In this document: in pieces, positions 52,441 through 63,450 of the stretch
Numbering within the stretch: position 1 is the first letter of the stretch
Layout of the letters: each line of letters starts with the position of its first letter
Origin: Metopolophium dirhodum
Lineage: Eukaryota > Arthropoda > Insecta > Hemiptera > Aphididae
NCBI RefSeq assembly: GCF_019925205.1
Contig: NW_026869896.1
Coordinates: forward strand, 3,224,001 to 3,288,000
DNA length: 64,000 nt
Direction: 5' to 3'
The notes under the pieces: model-generated
What the model saw: only the letters and a program-made list of their open reading frames with translations
Told to the model about the DNA's origin: nothing
The model's database searches: none
Program-made: the position numbers and the translations under genes

Positions 52441-55400
52441 TCAACAAATTATGTTTTTTTTTCAATTTGAAATGATATACCCCAACAATGAAAATGTTAA
52501 TATCAACGTATTTATTGACTTCTAAATTCTAGTTTTTTGAACATCTAGTTAATTTATAGTGGATAAATGTATTTGCAATTGTCTGAAGTCTTAATCAACA
52601 ACAATTTATGTTTTTTTTTTTTAATTTGAAATGATGTACCCCAACAATGAATATGTTAATATCAACGTATTTATTGACTTCTAAATTCTAGTTTTCTGAT
52701 CATCTAGTTTATGTAAAGTGGATAAATGTATTTGCAATTGTTTGAAGTCTTATTCAACAACAACTTATGTTTTTTTTTTAATTTGAAATGATGTACCCCA
52801 ACAATGAAAAATGTTAATACTAATGTAATAATTGAGTTCAAAATTCTAGTTTTCTGAATATCTAGTTTATTTATGGTGGATAAATGTATTTTCAATTGTC
52901 TGAAGTCTTATTTTACAACAACTTATGTTTTTTTTTTAATTTGAAATGATGTACCCCAACAATGAATATGTTAATGTCAACGTATTAATTGACTTCTAAA
53001 TTCTAGTTTTGCGTACAACTAATCTATCTAAAGGTAAGTAATGTATTTGCAATTGTCTGAAGTCTTATTCAACAACAACTTATGTGTTTTTTTTATTTGA
53101 AATGATTTACCCCATCAATGAAAAATGTTAATACTAACGTAATAATTGATTCTAAATTCTAGTTTTTTGAATATCTAGTTTATGTATAGTGGATAGATGT
53201 GTTTGCAATCGTCTGAAGTCTTATTCATCAATATATTATGTTTTTTTTTTAATTTGAAATGATGTACCCCGACAATGAATAACGTTAATATTAACGTTAT
53301 TATTGAGTTCTAAATTCTAGTTTTGGGTTCAACTAATCTATCTATAGGTGACTAATGTATTTGCAGTTGACTAAAGACTTATTCATCAACAAATTATGTT
53401 TTTTTTTTAATTTGAAATGATGTACCCCAACAATGAATATGTTAATATCAACGTATTTATTGACTTCTAAATTCTAGTTTTGCGTACAACTAATCTATCT
53501 ATAGGTGAGTAATGTATTTGCAATTGACTAAAGTCTTATTCATCAACTTAATATGTTTTTTATAAATTTGAAATTATGTAACCCAAGACTAAAAAATGTT
53601 CATATAAGCGTTAATATTGACTTCTAAATTCTAGTTTTCTGATCATGTAGTTTATGTATAGTGGATAAAAGTATTTTCAATTGTCTGAAGTCTTATTCAA
53701 CAACAACTTATGTTTTTTTTTTAATTTGAAATGATAGACCCCAACAATGATTAATTTTAATTCTAACGTAATAATTGAGTTCTAAATTCTAGTTTTCTGA
53801 ATATCTAGTTAATTTATGGTGGATAAATTTATTTTCAATTGTCTGAAGTCTTATTTAAAAACAACTTATGTTTTTTATTAAATTTGAAATGATGTACCCC
53901 AACAATGAATATGTTTATATCAACGTATTTATTGACTTCGAAATTCTAGTTTTGCGTACAACTAATCTATCTATAGGTGACTAATGTATTTGCAATTGAC
54001 TAAAGTCTTATTCATCAACTTAATATGTTTTTTATAAATTTGAAATTATGTAACCCAAGACTAAAAAATGTTCATATAAGCGTTAATATTGAGTTCTAAA
54101 TTCTAGTTTTCTGATCATGTAGTTTATGTATAGTAGATAAATGTATTTTCAATTGTCTGAAGTCTTATTCAACAACAACTTATGTTTTTTTTTTTAATTT
54201 GAAATGACAGACCCCAACAATGATTAATTTTAATACTAACGTAATAATTGAGTTCAAAATTCTAGTTTTCTGAATATCTAGTTTATTTATGGTGGATAAA
54301 TGTGTTTGCAATTGTCTGAAGTCTTATTCATCAACATATTATGTTTTTTTTTTAATTTGAAATGATGTACCCCAACAATGAATAACGTTAATATTTACGT
54401 AATTATTGAGTTCTAAATTCTAGTTTTGGGTTCAACTAATCTATCTATATGTGACTAATGTATTTGCAGTTGACTAAAGACTTATTCATCAACAAATTAT
54501 GTTTTTTTTTTAATTTGAAATGATGTACCCCAACAATGAATATGTTAATATCAACGTATTTATTGACTTCTAAATTCTAGTTTTGCGTACAACTAATCTA
54601 TCTATAGGTGACTAATGTATTTGCAATTGACTAAAGTCTTATTCATCAACTTAATATGTTTTTTTATAAATTTGAAATTATGTAACCCAAGACTAAAAAA
54701 TGTTCATATAAGCGTTAATATTGAGTTCTAAATTCTAGTTTTCTGATCATGTAGTTTATGTATAGTGGATAAATGTATTTTCAATTGTCTGAAGTCTTAT
54801 TCAACAACATATTATGTTTTTTTTTTAATTTGAAATGATGTACCCCAACAATGAAAAAGGTTAATACTAACGTAATAATTGAGTTCAAAATTCTAGTTTT
54901 CTGAATATCTAGTTTATTTATGGTGGATAAATGTATTTTCAATTGTCTGAAGTCTTATTTTACAACAACTTATGTTTTTTTTTTAATTTGAAATGATGTA
55001 CCCCAACAATGAATATGTTAATATCAACGTATTAATTGACTTCTAAATTCTAGTTTTGCGTACAACTAATCTATCTAAAGGTGAGTAATGTATTTGCAAT
55101 TGTCTGAAGTCTTATTCAACAACAACTTATGTGTTTTTTTTATTTGAAATGATTTACCCCATCAATGAAAAATATTAATACTAACGTAATAATTAAGTTC
55201 TAAATTCTAGTTTTGGGTTCAACTATTCTATCTATAGGTGACCAATGTATTTGCAATTGTCTGAAGTCTTATTCGTCAACAAATTATGTTTTTTTTTTAA
55301 TTTGAAATGATGTACTCCAACAATGAAAATGTTAATATCAACGTATTTATTGACTTCTAAATTCTAGTTTTCTGATCATCTAGTTTATGTATAGTGGATA

Positions 55401-57340
55401 AATGTGTTTGCAATTGTCTGAAGCCTTATTCGTCAACAAATTATGTTTTTTTTTCAATTTGAAATGATATACCCCAACAATGAAAATGTTAATATCAACG
55501 TATTTATTGACTTCTAAATTCTAGTTTTTTGAACATCTAGTTAATTTATAGTGGATAAATGTATTTGCAATTGTCTGAAGTCTTAATCAACAACAATTTA
55601 TGTTTTTTTTTTTTAATTTGAAATGATGTACCCCAACAATGAATATGTTAATATCAACGTATTTATTGACTTCTAAATTCTAGTTTTCTGATCATCTAGT
55701 TTATGTAAAGTGGATAAATGTATTTGCAATTGTTTGAAGTCTTATTCAACAACAACTTATGTTTTTTTTTTTAATTTGAAATGATGTACCCCAACAATGA
55801 AAAATGTTAATACTAATGTAATAATTGAGTTCAAAATTCTAGTTTTCTGAATATCTAGTTTATTTATGGTGGATAAATGTATTTTCAATTGTCTGAAGTC
55901 TTATTTTACAACAACTTATGTTTTTTTTTTAATTTGAAATGATGTACCCCAACAATGAATATGTTAATGTCAACGTATTAATTGACTTCTAAATTCTAGT
56001 TTTGCGTACAACTAATCTATCTAAAGGTAAGTAATGTATTTGCAATTGTCTGAAGTCTTATTCAACAACAACTTATGTGTTTTTTTTATTTGAAATGATT
56101 TACCCCATCAATGAAAAATGTTAATACTAACGTAATAATTGATTCTAAATTCTAGTTTTTTGAATATCTAGTTTATGTATAGTGGATAGATGTGTTTGCA
56201 ATCGTCTGAAGTCTTATTCATCAATATATTATGTTTTTTTTTTAATTTGAAATGATGTACCCCGACAATGAATAACGTTAATATTAACGTTATTATTGAG
56301 TTCTAAATTCTAGTTTTGGGTTCAACTAATCTATCTATAGGTGACTAATGTATTTGCAGTTGACTAAAGACTTATTCATCAACAAATTATGTTTTTTTTT
56401 AATTTGAAATGATGTACCCCAACAATGAATATGTTAATATCAACGTATTTATTGACTTCTAAATTCTAGTTTTGCGTACAACTAATCTATCTATAGGTGA
56501 GTAATGTATTTGCAATTGACTAAAGTCTTATTCATCAACTTAATATGTTTTTTATAAATTTGAAATTATGTAACCCAAGACTAAAAAATGTTCATATAAG
56601 CGTTAATATTGACTTCTAAATTCTAGTTTTCTGATCATGTAGTTTATGTATAGTGGATAAAAGTATTTTCAATTGTCTGAAGTCTTATTCAACAACAACT
56701 TATGTTTTTTTTTTAATTTGAAATGATAGACCCCAACAATGATTAATTTTAATTCTAACGTAATAATTGAGTTCTAAATTCTAGTTTTCTGAATATCTAG
56801 TTAATTTATGGTGGATAAATTTATTTTCAATTGTCTGAAGTCTTATTTAAAAACAACTTATGTTTTTTATTAAATTTGAAATGATGTACCCCAACAATGA
56901 ATATGTTTATATCAACGTATTTATTGACTTCGAAATTCTAGTTTTGCGTACAACTAATCTATCTATAGGTGACTAATGTATTTGCAATTGACTAAAGTCT
57001 TATTCATCAACTTAATATGTTTTTTATAAATTTGAAATTATGTAACCCAAGACTAAAAAATGTTCATATAAGCGTTAATATTGAGTTCTAAATTCTAGTT
57101 TTCTGATCATGTAGTTTATGTATAGTAGATAAATGTATTTTCAATTGTCTGAAGTCTTATTCAACAACAACTTATGTTTTTTTTTTAATTTGAAATGACA
57201 GACCCCAACAATGATTAATTTTAATACTAACGTAATAATTGAGTTCAAAATTCTAGTTTTCTGAATATCTAGTTTATTTATGGTGGATAAATGTGTTTGC
57301 AATTGTCTGAAGTCTTATTCATCAACATATTATGTTTTTT
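52230..57340 (+). repeat. 19-monomer repeat, 2992 bp, one full and one partial copy
   Basis: GAAGCCTTATTCG at 52431 and 55423, GGATAGATGTG at 53191 and 56183, AAGGTAAGTA at 53031 and 56024, and GACTTCGAAATTC at 53937 and 56929 are all about 2992 apart. The second copy ends near 57.36 kb, where the first continues to AACGTTAATATTTACG and the second to ATGTTAATATC. This 19-monomer repeat is built from different monomers than the 19-monomer repeat at 13.3 to 19.6 kb. Confidence 0.83.
53031..53040 (+). other. Consensus-like 5' splice site inside the satellite (AAGGTAAGTA)
   Basis: AAG followed by GTAAGT fits the eukaryotic 5' splice site consensus exactly. Copies are at 56024 and 62159; the commoner AAGGTGAGTA is in many GCGTAC monomers. 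There is no evidence of a transcript, so this is a motif match, not a gene feature. Confidence 0.3.
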
Positions 57341-57579
57341 TTTTAATTTGAAATGATGTACCCCAACAATGAATATGTTAATATCAACGTATTAATTGAC
57401 TTCTAAATTCTAGTTTTGCGTACAACTAATCTATCTAAAGGTGAGTAATGTATTTGCAATTGTCTGAAGTCTTATTCAACAACAACTTATGTGTTTTTTT
57501 TATTTGAAATGATTTACCCCATAAATGAAAAATATTAATACTAACGTAATAATTAAGTTCTAAATTCTAGTTTTGGGTT

Positions 57580-60500
57580 CAACTATTCTATCTATAGGTG
57601 ACCAATGTATTTGCAATTGTCTGAAGTCTTATTCGTCAACAAATTATGTTTTTTTTTAATTTGAAATGATGTACCCCAACAATGAATATGTTAATATAAA
57701 CGTATTTATTGACTTCTAAATTCTAGTTTTGCGTACAACTAATCTATCTATAGGTGACTAATGTATTTGCAATTGACTAAAGTCTTATTCATCAACTTAA
57801 TATGTTTTTTTATAAATTTGAAATTATGTAACCCAAGACTAAAAAATGTTCATATAAGCGTTAATATTGAGTTCTAAATTCTAGTTTTCTGATCATGTAG
57901 TTTATGTATAGTGGATAAATGTATTTTCAATTGTCTGAAGTCTTATTCAACAACATATTATGTTTTTTTTTTAATTTGAAATGATGTACCCCAACAATGA
58001 AAAAGGTTAATACTAACGTAATAATTGAGTTCAAAATTCTAGTTTTCTGAATATCTAGTTTATTTATGGTGGATAAAAGTATTTTCAATTGTCTGAAGTC
58101 TTATTCAACAACAACTTATGTTTTTTTTTTAATTTGAAATGATAGACCCCAACAATGATTAATTTTAATTCTAACGTAATAATTGAGTTCTAAATTCTAG
58201 TTTTCTGAATATCTAGTTAATTTATGGTGGATAAATTTATTTTCAATTGTCTGAAGTCTTATTTAAAAACAACTTATGTTTTTTATTAAATTTGAAATGA
58301 TGTACCCCAACAATGAATATGTTTATATCAACGTATTTATTGACTTCGAAATTCTAGTTTTGCGTACAACTAATCTATCTATAGGTGACTAATGTATTTG
58401 CAATTGACTAAAGTCTTATTCATCAACTTAATATGTTTTTTATAAATTTGAAATTATGTAACCCAAGACTAAAAAATGTTCATATAAGCGTTAATATTGA
58501 GTTCTAAATTCTAGTTTTCTGATCATGTAGTTTATGTATAGTAGATAAATGTATTTTCAATTGTCTGAAGTCTTATTCAACAACAACTTATGTTTTTTTT
58601 TTAATTTGAAATGACAGACCCCAACAATGATTAATTTTAATACTAACGTAATAATTGAGTTCAAAATTCTAGTTTTCTGAATATCTAGTTTATTTATGGT
58701 GGATAAATGTGTTTGCAATTGTCTGAAGTCTTATTCATCAACATATTATGTTTTTTTTTTAATTTGAAATGATGTACCCCAACAATGAATAACGTTAATA
58801 TTTACGTAATTATTGAGTTCTAAATTCTAGTTTTGGGTTCAACTAATCTATCTATAGGTGACTAATGTATTTGCAGTTGACTAAAGACTTATTCATCAAC
58901 AAATTATGTTTTTTTTTAATTTGAAATGATGTACCCCAACAATGAATATGTTAATATCAACGTATTTATTGACTTCTAAATTCTAGTTTTGCGTACAACT
59001 AATCTATCTATAGGTGACTAATGTATTTGCAATTGACTAAAGTCTTATTCATCAACTTAATATGTTTTTTTATAAATTTGAAATTATGTAACCCAAGACT
59101 AAAAAATGTTCATATAAGCGTTAATATTGAGTTCTAAATTCTAGTTTTCTGATCATGTAGTTTATGTATAGTGGATAAATGTATTTTCAATTGTCTGAAG
59201 TCTTATTCAACAACATATTATGTTTTTTTTTTAATTTGAAATGATGTACCCCAACAATGAAAAAGGTTAATACTAACGTAATAATTGAGTTCAAAATTCT
59301 AGTTTTCTGAATATCTAGTTTATTTATGGTGGATAAATGTATTTTCAATTGTCTGAAGTCTTATTTTACAACAACTTATGTTTTTTTTTTAATTTGAAAT
59401 GATGTACCCCAACAATGAATATGTTAATATCAACGTATTAATTGACTTCTAAATTCTAGTTTTGCGTACAACTAATCTATCTAAAGGTGAGTAATGTATT
59501 TGCAATTGTCTGAAGTCTTATTCAACAACAACTTATGTGTTTTTTTTATTTGAAATGATTTACCCCATCAATGAAAAATATTAATACTAACGTAATAATT
59601 AAGTTCTAAATTCTAGTTTTGGGTTCAACTATTCTATCTATAGGTGACCAATGTATTTGCAATTGTCTGAAGTCTTATTCAACAACAACTTATGTTTTTT
59701 TTTAATTTGAAATGATGTACCCCAACAATGAATATGTTAATATCAACGTATTTATTGACTTCTAAATTCTAGTTTTGCGTACAACTAATCTATCTATAGG
59801 TGACTAATGTATTTGCAATTGACTAAAGTCTTATTCATCAACTTAATATGTTTTTTTATAAATTTGAAATTATGTAACCCAAGACTAAAAAATGTTCATA
59901 TAAGCGTTAATATTGAGTTCTAAATTCTAGTTTTCTGATCATGTAGTTTATGTATAGTGGATAAATGTATTTTCAATTGTCTGAAGTCTTATTCAACAAC
60001 ATATTATGTTTTTTTTTTAATTTGAAATGATGTACCCCAACAATGAAAAAGGTTAATACTAACGTAATAATTGAGTTCAAAATTCTAGTTTTCTGAATAT
60101 CTAGTTTATTTATGGTGGATAAAAGTATTTTCAATTGTCTGAAGTCTTATTCAACAACAACTTATGTTTTTTTTTTAATTTGAAATGATAGACCCCAACA
60201 ATGATTAATTTTAATTCTAACGTAATAATTGAGTTCTAAATTCTAGTTTTCTGAATATCTAGTTAATTTATGGTGGATAAATTTATTTTCAATTGTCTGA
60301 AGTCTTATTTAAAAACAACTTATGTTTTTTATTAAATTTGAAATGATGTACCCCAACAATGAATATGTTTATATCAACGTATTTATTGACTTCGAAATTC
60401 TAGTTTTGCGTACAACTAATCTATCTATAGGTGACTAATGTATTTGCAATTGACTAAAGTCTTATTCATCAACTTAATATGTTTTTTATAAATTTGAAAT

Positions 60501-61720
60501 TATGTAACCCAAGACTAAAAAATGTTCATATAAGCGTTAATATTGAGTTCTAAATTCTAGTTTTCTGATCATGTAGTTTATGTATAGTAGATAAATGTAT
60601 TTTCAATTGTCTGAAGTCTTATTCAACAACAACTTATGTTTTTTTTTTTAATTTGAAATGACAGACCCCAACAATGATTAATTTTAATACTAACGTAATA
60701 ATTGAGTTCAAAATTCTAGTTTTCTGAATATCTAGTTTATTTATGGTGGATAAATGTGTTTGCAATTGTCTGAAGTCTTATTCATCAACATATTATGTTT
60801 TTTTTTTAATTTGAAATGATGTACCCCAACAATGAATAACGTTAATATTTACGTAATTATTGAGTTCTAAATTCTAGTTTTGGGTTCAACTAATCTATCT
60901 ATAGGTGACTAATGTATTTGCAGTTGACTAAAGACTTATTCATCAACAAATTATGTTTTTTTTTAATTTGAAATGATGTACCCCAACAATGAATATGTTA
61001 ATATCAACGTATTTATTGACTTCTAAATTCTAGTTTTGCGTACAACTAATCTATCTATAGGTGACTAATGTATTTGCAATTGACTAAAGTCTTATTCATC
61101 AACTTAATATGTTTTTTTATAAATTTGAAATTATGTAACCCAAGACTAAAAAATGTTCATATAAGCGTTAATATTGAGTTCTAAATTCTAGTTTTCTGAT
61201 CATGTAGTTTATGTATAGTGGATAAATGTATTTTCAATTGTCTGAAGTCTTATTCAACAACATATTATGTTTTTTTTTTAATTTGAAATGATGTACCCCA
61301 ACAATGAAAAAGGTTAATACTAACGTAATAATTGAGTTCAAAATTCTAGTTTTCTGAATATCTAGTTTATTTATGGTGGATAAATGTATTTTCAATTGTC
61401 TGAAGTCTTATTTTACAACAACTTATGTTTTTTTTTTAATTTGAAATGATGTACCCCAACAATGAATATGTTAATATCAACGTATTAATTGACTTCTAAA
61501 TTCTAGTTTTGCGTACAACTAATCTATCTAAAGGTGAGTAATGTATTTGCAATTGTCTGAAGTCTTATTCAACAACAACTTATGTGTTTTTTTTATTTGA
61601 AATGATTTACCCCATCAATGAAAAATATTAATACTAACGTAATAATTAAGTTCTAAATTCTAGTTTTGGGTTCAACTATTCTATCTATAGGTGACCAATG
61701 TATTTGCAATTGTCTGAAGT
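57580..61720 (+). repeat. 13-monomer repeat, ~2046 bp, two copies
   Basis: CAACTATTCTATC has its ACTATT at 57582, 59628 and 61675; AAAAGGTTAATAC is at 58001 and 60047; GACTTCGAAATTC is at 58345 and 60391. All steps are 2046 or 2047. The copies share GACAGACC and TATAGTAGATAAATG. The 13-monomer length equals that of the 2048-bp repeat at 32.6 to 36.6 kb, but the monomer content differs. Confidence 0.82.
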
Positions 61721-61819
61721 CTTATTCGTCAACAAATTATGTTTTTTTTTAATTTGAAATGATGTACTCCAACAATGAAAATGTTAATATCAACGTATTT
61801 ATTGACTTCTAAATTCTAG

Positions 61820-63450
61820 TTTTTTGAACATCTAGTTAATTTATAGTGGATAAATGTATTTGCAATTGTCTGAAGTCTTATTCAACAACAACTTATGTTT
61901 TTTTTTTAATTTGAAATGATGTACCCCAACAATGAAAAATGTTAATACTAATGTAATAATTGAGTTCAAAATTTTAGTTTTCTGAATATCTAGTTTATTT
62001 ATGGTGGATAAATGTATTTTCAATTGTCTGAAGTCTTATTTTACAACAACTTATGTTTTTTTTTTAATTTGAAATGATGTACCCCAACAATGAATATGTT
62101 AATGTCAACGTATTAATTGACTTCTAAATTCTAGTTTTGCGTACAACTAATCTATCTAAAGGTAAGTAATGTATTTGCAATTGTCTGAAGTCTTATTCAA
62201 CAACAACTTATGTGTTTTTTTTATTTGAAATGATTTACCCCATCAATGAAAAATGTTAATACTAACGTAATAATTGATTCTAAATTCTAGTTTTTTGAAT
62301 ATCTAGTTTATGTATAGTGGATAGATGTGTTTGCAATCGTCTGAAGTCTTATTCATCAATATATTATGTTTTTTTTTTAATTTGAAATGATGTACCCCGA
62401 CAATGAATAACGTTAATATTAACGTTATTATTGAGTTCTAAATTCTAGTTTTGGGTTCAACTAATCTATCTATAGGTGACTAATGTATTTGCAGTTGACT
62501 AAAGACTTATTCATCAACAAATTATGTTTTTTTTTAATTTGAAATGATGTACCCCAACAATGAATATGTTAATATCAACGTATTTATTGACTTCTAAATT
62601 CTAGTTTTGCGTACAACTAATCTATCTATAGGTGAGTAATGTATTTGCAATTGACTAAAGTCTTATTCATCAACTTAATATGTTTTTTATAAATTTGAAA
62701 TTATGTAACCCAAGACTAAAAAATGTTCATATAAGCGTTAATATTGACTTCTAAATTCTAGTTTTCTGATCATGTAGTTTATGTATAGTGGATAAAAGTA
62801 TTTTCAATTGTCTGAAGTCTTATTCAACAACAACTTATGTTTTTTTTTTAATTTGAAATGATAGACCCCAACAATGATTAATTTTAATTCTAACGTAATA
62901 ATTGAGTTCTAAATTCTAGTTTTCTGAATATCTAGTTAATTTATGGTGGATAAATTTATTTTCAATTGTCTGAAGTCTTATTTAAAAACAACTTATGTTT
63001 TTTATTAAATTTGAAATGATGTACCCCAACAATGAATATGTTTATATCAACGTATTTATTGACTTCGAAATTCTAGTTTTGCGTACAACTAATCTATCTA
63101 TAGGTGACTAATGTATTTGCAATTGACTAAAGTCTTATTCATCAACTTAATATGTTTTTTATAAATTTGAAATTATGTAACCCAAGACTAAAAAATGTTC
63201 ATATAAGCGTTAATATTGAGTTCTAAATTCTAGTTTTCTGATCATGTAGTTTATGTATAGTAGATAAATGTATTTTCAATTGTCTGAAGTCTTATTCAAC
63301 AACAACTTATGTTTTTTTTTTAATTTGAAATGACAGACCCCAACAATGATTAATTTTAATACTAACGTAATAATTGAGTTCAAAATTCTAGTTTTCTGAA
63401 TATCTAGTTTATTTATGGTGGATAAATGTGTTTGCAATTGTCTGAAGTCT
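61820..63450 (+). repeat. Copy of ~55.68 to 57.3 kb at offset ~6136 (39 monomers)
   Basis: GGATAGATGTG at 56183 and 62319, AAGGTAAGTA at 56024 and 62159, and GACTTCGAAATTC at 56929 and 63064 are about 6135 apart, equal to three 13-monomer steps. The array continues to the window end without a boundary. Confidence 0.78.

Noticed and set aside
31319..62023. Ten near-identical 60 to 63 residue open frames on the minus strand (31319, 33047, 33994, 35095, 36042, 37143, 37939, 39659, 52704, 61841) as a small gene family
   Set aside because: They start at TTG, lie wholly in satellite monomers, cross from one monomer to the next, and depend on the T-tract (read as a lysine run) having the right length. 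They repeat with the satellite period and have no promoter or gene context.
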